A DNA stretch of 64,000 nt from Trichobilharzia regenti (lineage: Eukaryota > Platyhelminthes > Trematoda > Strigeidida > Schistosomatidae): NCBI GenBank assembly GCA_944472135.2, contig OX235270.1:47678352-47742351 (forward strand), in the 5' to 3' direction. Positions 1 to 13,100 of this stretch are shown in pieces; within the stretch, counting starts at the first letter, position 1; each line of letters opens with the position of its first letter. Made by a program: the position numbers and the translations under genes. The notes below the pieces were generated by a model, which made no database searches, was not told the DNA's origin, and was given only the letters and a program-made list of their open reading frames with translations.

Positions 1-54
1 GATATAATTAATCATAAGTGGCTTTAGAAGTGAAAATTACAAGTTGTAAATTCC
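1..54 (+). repeat. Left arm of PLE-1 inverted repeat
   Basis: The sequence from about 3 to 54 is the reverse complement of about 1943-1994, essentially perfect by eye (for example TAATCATAAGTGGCTTTAG against its complement near 1975). The arms enclose the whole RT/GIY-YIG remnant. Inverted fragments of pseudo-LTRs are known at PLE ends. Confidence 0.9.
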
Positions 55-195
55 ATATTACTCAACGGCATTGTCCTGATGGATCGCCAAGACTATATCG
101 ATAAAATGTTATCAGTCTTGTCAGATGAAAACAAATTTTCAAAAGTAAGTAGCCAGAAAGACCAAACGGAACAAATTGAAAGCAAGCTACCTTAA

Positions 196-1710
196 ATGCT
201 GAAGGATCTGAGGAACGAATCGATAATTAGCCCTGAATTATTCAAGCAAATACGACCCTCCTGTTCTGTGATTTCCCGCTTATATGGTCTGCCAAAAGTG
301 CACAAAGAGAACGTGCCACTACGTCCAATCTTGGACATGACGAATTTCCCATATCATGCTACTGCCAAGTGGCTCACAGAAATCCTCCAACCCATCAGAA
401 ATAACTTCTGCAAGCATGGTGTTTCTGATTCGTTTGAATTCGTCGATTCAATAAGTCATGCTAATGTATTCGGGAAGAAAACGGTATCTATGGATGTTAC
501 TTCGCTTTTCTCCAACGTTCCCCTCCCCGAAGCTATCTGCTTTATATGAAAATTCATTGAGGATAATAATATAGACGTATGCGTTCCGATCCATTACTTA
601 AAGGAACTACTTTTGAGGTGCACTCTAAGTGTCCAATTCAAGTTCAACAACACGATTTATAGACAAAGAGATGGAGTGGCAATGGGGTCACCATTGGGTC
701 CTTTACTTGCAGACTGCTTCTTGGCTAGTTTGGAGAATAGTATTTTACGGCCTACTATCGACAGTTTCTGTATGTACCAAAGTTACATGGATGATACTTT
801 CATAATATGTGAGGACAACATCGACATCGAATTGATAACTAAGGATTTCAACAGCTGCCATAATGCCAGACATCAAGTTCACGTCGGAATCAGAGATTAG
901 CTCGGAATTCCATCTTTTGGAAGTTTTTCTGAAGAGGAGATCTGATGGTTCTCCTCAAAGATCGATCTACAGGAAACCAACATGGAATGGTCAGTACAGC
1001 TGGGTCCCTTTGAAAGAAAGAGAAATCCGATCCATTCCTTATCCTCAAGAATAAGGAGGATATGTTCAAGTGATACAGTCGATGGGGATCTGGGGCGACT
1101 CAGACAAGTTCTCATAGAAAATGGATATCCTTCAAGATTTATCGAGAAAAACATGAAGCTAAGAGAAAAGCCTGAAAGAATCCAGACGGTGCCGAAGAAA
1201 CTGCTCTTTATGAGTGTTGAATATAAAGGTGATACCGCAGCCGACATTCTGAAGAATCGCTTATGCAGATCACTGAGGAAAGCCTTCTTTATGGCTGAGC
1301 TACGTATCAATTTCTACAGCCAACAAATGATCAACGGATGTGTGAAGGATAAACTGCCGCTTTGGGCCACCTTAATGTGTGTTTATAAATTCACCTGCTC
1401 GTGTGGAGCTAGTTATATTGGCCGCACAAAGCGCACGCCTTCCAAACACATATCTGAACATTATCCGGCATGGTTAGCAAAGGGACAATGCAAGACAATT
1501 ACTAGCTCAATTCTCGAGCATTTGTTGAAGTCAGGCCACGTAGCTCCACCAGTGTCGTCTTTCAACATCATCTACAAAGTGAAGCCAAATGGTACAAAGG
1601 GCGTCAGGTTTCGGCTTTTGTGTATGGCGTAGGCGATGGCAGTTCATCAATACAACCCTGAACTCTGTATACAGAAAAAGTTTATCCAGTCTCTTATTCT
1701 ACCTTGGTCT
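196..1710 (+). pseudogene. PLE reverse transcriptase / GIY-YIG endonuclease, broken
   Basis: This is the coding remnant of PLE-1. Readable blocks are 196-549, 613-900, 863-1054 and 982-1632, followed by a short continuation to about 1710. They lie in shifted frames and together cover the RT palm, the thumb, a linker and the GIY-YIG nuclease. In an intact PLE the RT copies the element RNA and the nuclease nicks the target. Here no continuous frame exists, so no functional product is expected. The RT aspartates (YMDD) and the Y-I-G of the nuclease motif survive, which points to decay by indels more than loss of the catalytic core. Confidence 0.85.
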
Positions 1711-1942
1711 TAACCTCTTCATTAATCGTTCCCTGAAAAAAATTTTTGGATTTTTTCTTTCGTTTTTAATTTTACTTTGCTTTTGCTTTAATAGTTAATT
1801 CACCATTATCAATCTCATATGTGCCTTTTGTATATTTTCACACCCTCTTCACACTTGTTAAATTGACACTCAGATACCTTTATTCTCACTCAAGAGCAAT
1901 TTTAACCTTATCAAACTTCTATCTTTGCTCCGTTGAGTACCA

Positions 1943-1996
1943 GGTAATTTACAACTTGTAATTTTCACTTCTAAAGCCACTTATGATTAATTATAC
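1943..1996 (-). repeat. Right arm of PLE-1 inverted repeat
   Basis: This is the reverse complement of the first ~54 bases of the window. It lies about 125 bp inside the 3' end of the element, so the left arm is an inverted copy of an internal part of the terminus, not of the very end. Confidence 0.9.
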
Positions 1997-2125
1997 CAAT
2001 TATGTCACCCCTACTACTCAATAATAGACCACTATACATTTTTCAGAGTATAAATACGACTGTACAGCCTCTGAAGATGATTTCGTCGATAAAGAAAATT
2101 TTCTTCGCTGAATGTTTTTTATTTT

Positions 2126-5100
2126 CTTCATGACTCAATGAATAATACTTATCCATGGCCGTACAATCGGCGTGTCCTACACAGGTAGGAATACATATTT
2201 TTATTTATTATATTATTATTAAATATGCCTACTAAACATATATGTGATCTATCAAATTCATGATGGCTGTAAACTGTCTTCCCTCATGTACCAAAAATGA
2301 GAATTTTTGTAAGTATTGTTATTCCACATCGCGTAACATTCTGTGTATTTTGGTGTGATTGTAGATTGATTTAATTATGAAGCCATCATTTTCCTTGTAT
2401 ATAAAATTTTCAATGCTAGAATCATCATGATATGAACTGATTTATATTCTCCGTGAATGATCGCGTGATAGCATATCCTGACATAATTTTCCGTGTGTAT
2501 TTCTTGATTTAAGTCAGTATGAGTCATCTTTATCGACTTTGAATCGGAGGTTTTTCTCGTAGTGTAAGCTGAATGTCAATCGCCAACCACACCATCTTGC
2601 ACAACTGACAGTGTCGTCCGCTTAAATGCTTCTGTGAACGTGGACGTTTACACAGTTTGCTACTGTCGCCTAAAACATATTTTCAAAGGAATTACTAAGT
2701 GAAAATTGAAAGAATGGTACTGTCCCACAATTAGTGTAACAGTGAGTAACGTTCAGAATGGCGGGCTGAAACCATGATCGTATATTACCTGCCACAATGA
2801 CTTCTGTATCTTCGTAGACTGCAGTCAAGTTAGGCAACAGTCGCTTCAACTTCTTAAAATTCCATGTAGTGAGGATGCCTATATATCATGGACGAGAAGA
2901 TTATATGTGCAATTATTTAAATGCATTGCGAGAAAAATTTCGTGCTTGACTCAAGCAGCATATGATTTCCCTTTGGAACAATGTTTTACCAGAAATAGCT
3001 AGAGGCATCTAAAATGTCTCAGGAATAAAATATTATGTTGCGATCAATACTCAGTTTACTACCTGCGAATTGAGTGGTTCCTCAAGCCCTGTATTGTTTG
3101 ATAGAGAAGTTAATTTTTGAACCGTCCGAACTCTTCTTCTTTTCTAGGTCCTCAAGTCTATTTTCACAGCAAGTGCTTAGTAGTTAGAAAAATTGTATTT
3201 TGCGCTATCCAGTCTACGTAAGTGTTTTGACACCGATGATATTTGAATATTTGAATACTACAGAGTAGTTATTATTCTGTTCCGGGAAACGCCGGTTACG
3301 TCTTGCAATCGTTCGACCTGCTGCATACATACATTTATGATTAAGTACATGCAGGAAAGTCATTGTTAAGTCATCAGAATTCACGTTGGTTTCCAATACC
3401 AGTAAGACCGAGCTATAAGCGTGCCAGTCAGGTGCTAAGGGCCAGGAGAAAATATAAATAAATAAAATATCAATGGAAATTTCACGTGTTAGTAATACTG
3501 ACAGCGTGGTGAAGTATCGACGTTATTGAAGAGTAGGTCTATAAATTTTTGAAGAGTGGTAGAAAGATTGAGGCATCTGTTCACTTGTGAATGAGAAATT
3601 AATTTTTACTCGTAGTCATATGCCAGATCTTTAGATCAGCACTGTAGTGAATTTTACTGCAATCGGAACTGCACGACAAAAACTTGAATGGGCACATCAT
3701 TCGCAATGCAACGATTTGTCTGATTTCACAGGCAACAGTAAGCATACAGAACGCAGAAATAAAGCGTTATACAGGTTGCTAATATCCCACTGGCTGTACT
3801 TACTGTATGTCAGTCATTCTTCAGAAACACATCTATCTGACTGTGGTTATTTTTAAGTACTTTCCACTTTACAATAGCGTTCCCCAAATCTGCAGCCTTT
3901 AATTTGAAATCGATCCAGCTCGTAAGAGTTAAAAGTTTTCTGGTGACTATGCAGAGGTTTTCATTTGTTTGTAATTAATGGGAGTGATGTATCAAAATAT
4001 AGTTACCATGATAATAAAACTCGTGGTGACACATATTATATATTTAGATTACTCAGAGTTTCTAAAGACTCAAGGTGTGATATCATTGACTGTTAACTTA
4101 TTTAAGAGGCAATTTACCTTAGACTCAAATATTTGTTTGAATTGTTCGAAAATCCTCTTTAGAGTGAAGGCTTATTTGACCGCGCGGTTACAACTAGTTA
4201 GGTGTTGCGTATCCAGGAGGTTTACGGTTCTTCATCTTTAGTGAATACTTTGAAGAGTGAGTTTGAAGATGTTTTTTTGTTTCAATATATGATTTTGCAA
4301 TGATGACGAAGCGAAATACCTGCCCTCTGGTAGTATACTTTTTAACTTATTTAGTGAGTTTGATATTTATTTTATGTCATTTCTTCAAGCTTTAGTTCAT
4401 ATACAACATATTTTTAAATGAAATTCTTCGCGAACCACTTTCATGCAAACCTCATTTGAATCTAGTTCGAAAATATGAATATTTATAAACTTGTTAGTTT
4501 TTTATTAAATAAGTATCATAATACACTTGGGGACATTTGTTATGTGATTCTTAGTGAGATTTGCGTGTATTTTTTTTAAATTTTTATAATTAGAAATTTT
4601 TGATTATCCCGAATCCGTTTTTTCAATATTTGTAGTGTTGCATATATTTTTACTTAAATATTTAATGTGGCGCTTAGAAATAATAAATCTGCATTTTTTT
4701 TACTATTTTGTTCCTAGTGAATATTCTCAAAATTTAATTCGCGCTTTACAGCCTCATACAACCATTGTTACTATAGGCAGCTGTTCTTATTCGACGCGAT
4801 CATATGTGTCTTTCTCGTCTAAGTGGGAGTCTAACACAGGTTTCTCATCTGCTACTTTACGATTACTATTAATTTAGTTCTGTTAGGGAAAAGAGCCAGT
4901 TTTGTTTTATTTTGTGGAAATATTACCTCGAATTAGTAGACAGCTTGCACATATATCTCAAAATGTAGTTACTTAAAATACATACGAACTAAGAAGGATT
5001 ATCCTTTCGATCTGTTTGAAGCCTCATCATATAATACCGATTTGAAAGTGAATCTTAAATCTATTATTTTTGAGTCACATATAAGCCGTATCTGTATTAA

Positions 5101-5870
5101 GCTGTGCTTCGTCACCTCGCTTATAAGTAAAATATGAGAGCACCAGTAGGACTGTGTTAATGTGTTTTTCGATTGTTTCTTGATGCTGCAGAAATTGTTG
5201 TTAACTCATGCGATTATTTATTAACTTTATTAACTTATCTTTTCAATCATTTTCCCACTCTTTATTGAAATACACTTATTAATATAAGATCGTAAAATTG
5301 CTCGTGCAGCGTGGTTGATGCAACAAAGACTAGGAATAAGAATAGCGAAGGTGTAGCAACCATAACTGAGGAACTTAGTGAAAACTGGTAGAAAAATAGC
5401 ATATGGCTGTTCACTATATCAAGGTGAACCAGTTGGAAATATGTATGCACTTTGAGATGCGCGTAACTTGTTTTATCCTCTAATGCTTATACTTAGATTA
5501 ATAGTAAGTGGAATAGAACTTAGGATGAATAAGCTAAACCGTATTACTAGTACCGAAATTGTCGGTCCACAGAGCAATTACTTTTGGAATCTAATGATGT
5601 GAATTATGGTGTACTGTTTTGAAAACAAAATGTCATAAAACCATGTGCTATCAGCGTTACTTTTTAACACTGGCAGATTACCTTTCAGTCTCTGACATCC
5701 TGGTAGTTGAATCCATCTCTTGTTGTTTCTTATAGTGAGAAAAGATTCCTGCCTTCACCAGTGAAATTCAGCGTTATAAAAAATGCTAAATGAATTGAAA
5801 TACATTTCGTGTTCTTCAATTTGTTTCGAACCTGCATTAGCTGAATCTAAATGAATCTAAATCATCACGT
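2126..5870. other. Intergenic AT-rich stretch, no gene seen
   Basis: Only short open frames without recognisable domains occur on either strand. I see no splice-consistent exon, no repeat family that I recognise and no RNA gene. The promoter and any 5' UTR exon of the downstream ceramidase gene could lie in this stretch or in 8010-9583, but nothing in the sequence identifies them. Confidence 0.5.
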
Positions 5871-5877
5871 TCCCAGC

Positions 5878-8010
5878 TCGATCAGGAAACTAAAACCCTA
5901 CTTGAGGAAGAACTAGCTAAACAGATATTTGAGTTCGGCAGCTGTGCTCACCCTCAGGAAGCTTGGAAGAATATTCAGTCAGCAATAGATACAGCTGTAA
6001 AGGTAAATTCAAAGGTGAGTAAAAACCATTGGGTCTCTGCCGCCTCATCCGAACTGATAGATGAACAGTGGTGGGCGACAAAGGCGAAAGAGATGGAAAA
6101 AGGATCGGCGATAGGCAACACTAGGCAACTCTTTAGACTCATCAGGGAAACGGGTGGGAGAAGACAAATCATCAGTGAGACAATCTCGGAAAAAAATGGC
6201 ACTATAATTAGCTCCCAAGATAGACGACTGGATCGTTGGAAAGAGCATTATGAGGAGCAGTTTAATTGGCCCACAGCCACGCTCAACCTGCCGAACATCC
6301 AACACCTCCCTGAATAGGATATAGACACAGGTCCTCCATCCCTAACTGAGGTTACTAAAGCTGTCGCCAATTTAAAACAAGGCAAAGCAGCGGGACCTGA
6401 TGGAATAACTCCAGAGGTATTTAAGTACGGTAGAGACAGTTTACTGTCTGCATTAACTGAGGTTCTAGGCAGCGTCTGGGAATCAGAAGAAGTCCCATCT
6501 TAAGTCCTAGGCTCAACAATCATATGTAGACTAAGCGGTGCTCGGGAGGCACAAACACGATAGAACCAGGCAGGCTTTAGACCAGGAAGAGGGTGTATTG
6601 GTCATATCTTAACCCTCCGACAGATTCTAGAACATAGGCATTCCTACCGGCGCCAAACGATCACTGTATTCCTTGACCTAAAGGCGGAATTCGATTTTGT
6701 CGACCGGGAGGTTCTCTGGAGATGCTTGGCTGTAAAGGATATGACGAGAAAATACATTGCACCGATTAAGGCACTCTACTCTTACTCATACAGCCAGGTG
6801 AGGACTTACGGCGAGTTGTCATCTGAACTGGTGACGACTAGTGGTGTCCGTCAAGGATGCCCATTATCCCCTTTTCTATTCAACTTCATCATAGATGTAC
6901 TAATGAACTTAACCCCAAGTGACTTCAGCGACTCAGGGATTGACTTGCTACTAGGGAATGATCTCGTTGACTTAGAATATGCAGACTATATAGTCCTTCT
7001 AGGCGAGGACTCTGACAAAATGCAGAGTCTTCTAAAAATCTTGAGCTGCAATCTACGAATGTTTGGCATGCGATTCGCTCCCGCCAAATGCAAGATGATG
7101 TTACAGGACTGGACTACAGCGACTCCTAGTTTACAAATAGGAAGTGAAGTGGTAGAGCACGTTGACCGCTTCTCTTATTTAGGAAGTACCATCAGCCCCA
7201 ACGGGTTGATCTCTGGCGAAATCTCAGCACGGATACAGGGGCCTCGTTTCGCATTTGCTAGTTTACGCCGTCTCTGTCGTAGACATTATATCCGGCTGAA
7301 TATTGACCAAAGGGCGGATGTACTGCTCATCAGTCCGCACCGTCCTGCTTTATGACTAGCTGTGAGACTTGACCATTGAGAGTGGAAGGCATGAAAAGCG
7401 TGGCTAGCTGTCTTTGATCATAGGTACCTGCGCTCCATCTCCCGTGTGAAGTCGTATGATAGGGTGAGCAATATTGAGGTGAGGCATCGGTCGAGTGCTA
7501 GGTAAGGAGGGGGATATCAGTCGACGAAGCTGTGAAGTTACAAAGACTGAGATGGTTAGGACATGTGTTACGTGTGCCTAGTCATCGCCTTCCTCGACGA
7601 GCAATGCTAGCGGATATAGGGTCAGGCTGGAAAAGAGCTAGTGGCGGTCAAACAAAAACATCGCACCAGTCGATGAAGTCTACAACAGTTAGTCTAAGCC
7701 TCGTAGGAAGGTGTAGACTTCCTGGTTGGGGTCCTCAGGACGGTAAAAACCAATGGTTGTAAACAATTGGTGACATGGCTCAAAATCGTTCTCAGTGGCT
7801 CAGATGCATCCCCTCCTTGTGATTTATGATTTCCAATGAAACTGTTTTGTCTCTTCCGTTGTCTCACCCCTCTGCTTACTGTCTCTATGATGCTTTTCTT
7901 GTACTTTCTTCTCTTGCTTTGTGTGCTACAAGGAGGGAGTGTGGCGACTTGAACTGCCGCACATACGTGCAAAGTTCTATGTCGAAAACGGACAGACAAA
8001 TGATATGACC
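5878..8010 (+). mobile_element. RTE-like non-LTR retrotransposon, 5'-truncated, decayed
   Basis: This copy begins in the linker after the endonuclease, reading toward KNHWVSAASSELID near 6021. The RT follows: [19 protein letters not shown] near 6370-6430, FRPGRGCIGHIL near 6580, LKAEFDFVDREVLW near 6680, SSGVRQGCPLSPFLFNF-like near 6840 and the catalytic box, here YADYIVL instead of YADDIVL, near 6978. The C-terminal domain (LQRLRWLGHVLRVPSHRLPRR) is near 7535. In-frame stops near 6316 and 6500 and the lost second aspartate show that it is dead. The 3' UTR ends near 8006 with a segment (AACTGCCGCACATACGTGC and following) found again at 17430, 43850 and 60820, marking one family. Confidence 0.88.
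6726..7355 (+). pseudogene. RTE reverse transcriptase fragment (palm to thumb)
   Basis: This is the longest open block of the RTE copy, 209 codons. It contains SGVRQGCPLSPFLFNFIID (RT motif B region) and EYADYIVLLGEDSDKM (motif C with the second catalytic Asp replaced by Tyr), then the FSYLGSTISPNG thumb motif. The loss of YADD predicts no polymerase activity even if it were translated. Confidence 0.85.
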
Positions 8011-8315
8011 GAAGTCTGTCGTACGTGTACTAATTTCAGTCTCTCGGAACGTCTTCCGCAATCTTCATGTAATCATTTCACATCTTTTCTCGCTAACATG
8101 TGTGGATATTTGTCTGTCTCTATTTTGAAATAGGAAATTCTGAATTGGAACGCCTTTATATGGCTTTAAGCGTTTATTTGATTGGTATGTAAGATGGCAA
8201 TTTGTCAGGCTGTAGATTAACTGTGTTTACACCAGTGCAGTTGTGACCCATCAAAAAGTTGTCTGTTTCAGACTGAAGATGATCCTTTAAACTACTCATT
8301 TTGACGTAGTGACTA

Positions 8316-8317
<2 letters not shown>

Positions 8318-8366
<49 letters not shown>
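8318..8366. repeat. (TA)n microsatellite
   Basis: About 49 bases of uninterrupted TA dinucleotides, about 310 bp downstream of the RTE 3' end. Confidence 0.95.
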
Positions 8367-8369
<3 letters not shown>

Positions 8370-9583
8370 ACTTGGGATACCGTATTGGTTTGTTTTAGAA
8401 TTCTTATTCATTCACTGATTTCCTTCATGAAATAGTCTACCTTTTGCTCTTGAAAGTTTTAATATTATGATATAGGGCTTATTCTTAGTGCTAAGTGAGT
8501 TTACTGTTTCGGGATTTACTTCAACAAAATTAACCTTATTTTTCGTGGAAATACAAAAGTAAGAAGCTTATCATCATATCGGAATTATTGAATTCGCCTT
8601 CTTTTACTTTTGCACCAGTTTCAGTAAGTTGCTTGTGTCTTAAAACATATTCTTAACTGAGCAAACTTCATTTTATGTACAAGTAAGAAAGTAATAAGTT
8701 TACTTAGTGTGTACGGTACCGTTTATAAACGCTTGGTAAAGGTTGAAACAACATGTATAGCTCCCAAAAATATCTCACTGATATTAACTTAAGCATTTAG
8801 TACAATGTGTTGGACGAAACATAGTCATTTGACCGAATGGTATTTTCTAGCATAACAGAACCCCTTCTCGTAATTATTTTAATGACATTTTGCTTTTAGT
8901 GATTGCCAAATTTCAGTTAATTAAGACTGACGTTTCCTGGAAATGTATTGAACTATTGAAATAAATAGTATATATTTACGTTGAAAACTGACTAACAACA
9001 GACAATTTGTCATGGTGGGACATATTTTTAGCTTGGACTATGAATATTCTGACAAGTGAAACATCTTACTTCTTGTGTGAACCTCCATAGTGTCCAGATC
9101 TTTATTATGGAAAGTAAGGCTTGAACAGTTTTATTTAAACGCAGAAAAAACTTGGTACAATATGACACGAAGAAAGATGCGCCACATAATAATAATAAAA
9201 CAACATAGATTCAAAGTAAAAATATAAGTGGAGAACGGATGAAGAACTTCATCTGGAAGGAAAACAGTCATGCTTAACAAATTTAAACAGTAATCGTTAA
9301 CTATCATCAGGAAGGGAAGAAAAAAGGAAATTGCAACACATTCGCCATTGAAGTAGAATTCGTTCACATGTTTTTTCTAATCTTACTTCACAGTTGTTTC
9401 AAGTGACGTTAATCATATCATGGCACATTTTTCTAACGAATTTGTAGAGTTGTGAATTAAATGTTCTTACTTATGACAAAGGTATTTTTCACGTATATTA
9501 TGCTGATCATATCTTTAAATTACTGGGTACTTAAAAGATATTTTTTATCTCGTTACAACGACTATCTCCAGTAAACAAGTGAA

Positions 9584-9721
9584 ATGACCCGTGGTCCCCT
9601 GTGCATTTTTGTGATATTCATTTATGTTTTGTGGTTCCTGTTAAGTTTACTATATGTCAGTGGTTATATGATTGGAGTTGGCATATATGACATTACTGGT
9701 CCGGTCGCTGAAATAAACATG
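9584..9721 (+). CDS. ASAH2: Neutral ceramidase exon 1 (start, signal/anchor)
   Basis: 46 codons. Residues about 7-25 form a strongly hydrophobic stretch ([19 protein letters not shown]) typical of a signal peptide or type II anchor. [20 protein letters not shown] follows, matching the conserved start of the ceramidase catalytic domain. The ATG at 9584 is favoured because an in-frame TAA lies at 9572-9574 and the hydrophobic segment begins directly after it. The donor GTATGT is at 9722. Confidence 0.88.
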
Positions 9722-10080
9722 GTATGTATAATACAAAGTCAAGCGTGCAGCAAGTTAATGTGTTTCGTTAATGTTATACTGTTTTTGGCTGTAAAGTTTA
9801 TCTGCATATTTTGTTGTAAAAATTATCAGATCTTTCTCCCAGTCACTTTTACCAGTGTCTGTAGTCTATTCCGTAATAATCCACAAAGTTCATTAACCAA
9901 GAGTTAATAGGTTAATACTTAAAAGCGAATTATCCACAGGGTATCCACCACAAATCTACAACGCTATAAACAGATGTACCATCATGAAAGTGCAAACTTG
10001 TAACATTTTCTAACTTTGGTTGTTGTGTTTTAAGGTTTGTAAATTATAGCAGGTTGCTTTGCTATGCGGTTATAAAACAG

Positions 10081-10144
<64 letters not shown>

Positions 10145-13100
10145 ATGTTGCATCAGTATTCCAGTTTGCAATTTTAAAGGGAGGAAGTCAGAGGCATGAT
10201 TTGTATAACTCGGGAAAATTAAGTTGAAGTGAATAATGGAGATATAGATATGATAGAGAAGATTTGTAGCTCAGGTGGATGATTTTGATGTGGTTTTGTT
10301 CTCTGAGCTGGATGGTTAATTTGCGAAGCTTTCATCACCCTACTGGGTGACATCTTCAGCACATACTTCAATTTGAAGTGAGCTTTTAGATTTCTCCACG
10401 AGTTTATTAATCATCTCTCCTGGCGACCTTGGACGTGATTGGTTGTTTATGTGTGTTTTCACACCTTCTAGGTTACTTGTATTTGAACTGACCGTTTCTT
10501 TGACTTGAACTTTGACCCTTTGTATGTGAAGTTTCTTTCTTATTGGTTGATAAATTTTGTCTGTCTCTATGTGTCTATTGATTGATGATTCACTGGAATG
10601 CCAAGCTTCTGAAAATTCTCTAGCATTCTTGTTGTTTCCTCTGTCTAATATTTGAACGTTGTCCCAGTCGAACTGATGTCCGTGGTTGTCTGTGTGTAGT
10701 GATATGAGGGAGTGGATATCATGTCTTTTGATGGCTAACTTTTGTTCGTGGATACGAAGACGAAGGGGACGTCCACTTTGGCCAATGTAGTGTTTTTCGC
10801 AGTTGTTACAATTTATTTTGTAGATGATGTTGGTTTTATCTTCTTTCACTGTTGAGTCTTTTGGTTGACATAGAATTGAGTGAAGCGACTTTGTTGGTTT
10901 GTGTACGACGTCAGTTCCTAAAGGTTTGAAGAGTCTTGTAGGGATTTCTGAGATATCCTTTATGTATGGTAAGGCGATTTTCTTTGTGTTTTCCTTGGTG
11001 GCTTTTGCTTTGGTAGGTTGGCTTGGAGGTATATGTTTTTTGATGAAATTCCGTGGATATCCATTCTTTCGGAAGACGTCCATGAGGTACTTTTCTTCAA
11101 TGTTCCTTAAGGTGGGAGTGCTGCAATGAGTCCTTGCTCTCTTGAATAGTGTTTGTATGCAATTCCTTTTGTGTGTTATTGGGTTGTTGCTGTTGTAATT
11201 TAGGATTTGGTCTGTGTGAGTTGATTTCCTATAAACTTGAGTTTCTAACTCCCCTGTGGTTGTTCGCTTGACTAAGACGTCCAAAAATGGTATTTTGTTC
11301 TCGGATTCCTCTTCTCTTGTGTACGTCGATGACACATTTGTAATAATCAAAAGAAACGAGTTAGATAAAACTCACAACTTAATAAACAACGTCTTCAACG
11401 ACATCAAATTCACAAGAGAAGAGGAATCCGAGAACAAAATACCATTTTTGGACGTCTTAGTCAAGCGAACAACCACAGGGGAGTTAGAAACTCAAGTTTA
11501 TAGGAAATCAACTCACACATGACGTACAGATTTCATGTTATAGTCCTAACATACTTGAAAATCTGTATTCTGATCAAGTTTTGTTCGAATTTTATGTGAG
11601 TATACTGAGGTATGGTTGGGATGAGGTTAGTGTGTGACCGGTCCTGACACAGTTGTATTAAAAATCATAACTACACCATAGGTATTGTTTTATGCATCTC
11701 TTTTATAAAGAAATTATATCCGGTGAGGGAATTAGGTCAAAGGTGTGAATACATGAAATAATAATAGTATGAAATGCAATTAAAATATTTGTGATTATGA
11801 TCATAGTTTAATGTCAAGTGGCAAAATAATTAATGTCATATATAGAATATAGATTTTGGAAAGAGGTATATAATTATAATATTAGACGAATATAAAATGT
11901 TACATAACATGGTGTGAAATTTGATAAGATAGAATTCAATATTGTAGAAATAAATCTATACACCCGATGTATTATTCTATATATGACATTAATTATTTTG
12001 CCACTTGACATTAAACTATAATTGTAATCACAAATATTTTAATTACATTTCATACTATTATTATTTCATGTATTCACACCTTTGACCTAATTCCCTCACC
12101 GGATATAATTTCTTTATAAAAACATATATATACAATTGTACAGCTTGATAATAAATTCGTTGAAAAGAGTCTTTTCGCTGAATATTGTGTTCTTAATGCT
12201 ACAATGAGAATTATTAGATTATGCATGTCTGTATGTAACTGAGTGTGATGTGGTTAATACAGTTGGTGTACATCGGAGAGAAGCGAAATAGTTGAGAGAA
12301 AACGAGACGACTTTCCTAAAATCCCAGTTAAAAGTAATACCCATCTGGCTTTTTCATTCGATTTATGGGGTGACAATCGTTAATCAGAGATTCAAGGTGG
12401 TATTAGAAATGTAGGAATAATAATAATACCAGATTTTCACCCAAAAATTAGAAATTCGATCATCCATTCTTATCTATTAACGGGATTATGACTCATTACA
12501 TGTTCCACGTCGCATTCCATTTCAATATAAATGTGTAGTGAGTTAACTTTAATGGAGGAACCACTTTACCACCTCTTCCATCATCCCTTTGTAATACTTA
12601 TTTGAGTGACTTCTGAAAAGATATGTGATATGTGTGTTGCTTCAGCAAGTTGTCATAAATGTTTAGTAATAATGTAAGTCTCTGCAAACTGTCTACTTTT
12701 CATTCTGTTTACCATTGGTCAGATGGGTTATGGCAGTATGAAACAAATCAATGATGGACTTCATCTAAGATTATTCAGTCGCGCATTTGTTATCAAAGAT
12801 AATGTTAGTTCTCAACCTATCGTCATTACAATATTGGATGCTGGTATGGTATCACAAGCAGTAAAAACTGAGGTGCGTTGTTTGCATTTTATTACACACG
12901 TGTACAGTAGACTGAGTAAAATTATTCAATTCCATAAAAAATTCACAATCAAAAAAATAATTTAACGTTTATATTCTGTTAAGAAACTGTGGGTGGTTTC
13001 TCTGTGGTTCAGTTTGTCATGTATAAGCTTTAGTGGGATAAGCACTAGTGGCGGTAGATGTAACATAAAATATACTAATGTCAACTGATAGTGTACTATA

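Larger units (their letters stand above)
1..2125 (+). mobile_element. Penelope-like retroelement (PLE-1) with inverted ends
   Basis: This is a decayed Penelope-like element. Reverse-transcriptase (RT) motifs run in order on the + strand: SRLYGLPKVHK near 268, VSMDVTSLFSNVP near 484, YRQRDGVAMGSPLGP near 658, and the catalytic box YMDDTF near 784. A GIY-YIG endonuclease remnant (ASYIGRTKR) follows near 1408, and a C-terminal tail ending in LPW lies near 1640-1710. RT followed by GIY-YIG is diagnostic of PLEs. Several frameshifts and stops split the frame, for example after 549 and 900. The first ~54 bases are an inverted copy of 1943-1996. The A/T-rich 3' end runs to about 2120 with TTCGCTGAATG, a motif repeated near 12175. 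The left flank is cut by the window edge, so no target duplication can be checked. Confidence 0.88.
10316..11520 (-). mobile_element. Penelope-like element (PLE-2) with fold-back 5' end
   Basis: On the minus strand, 10340-11321 is an open PLE C-terminal frame. It begins at [13 protein letters not shown]...[10 protein letters not shown] (RT thumb), crosses a linker, then the GIY-YIG nuclease ([20 protein letters not shown] near 10760-10820) and a C-terminal tail. Upstream the strand flips: 11322-11412 encodes the RT catalytic region [11 protein letters not shown] on the + strand, and 11413-11520 repeats the thumb segment in + orientation. The element is therefore a fold-back copy with an inverted duplication of 108 bp around a 91-bp loop. 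The frame downstream of the fold is unusually intact, suggesting a fairly recent copy. Confidence 0.88.

Noticed and set aside
10340..11350. A host GIY-YIG nuclease gene
   Set aside because: The domain order RT thumb then GIY-YIG, the fold-back structure and the family likeness to three other copies identify a PLE.
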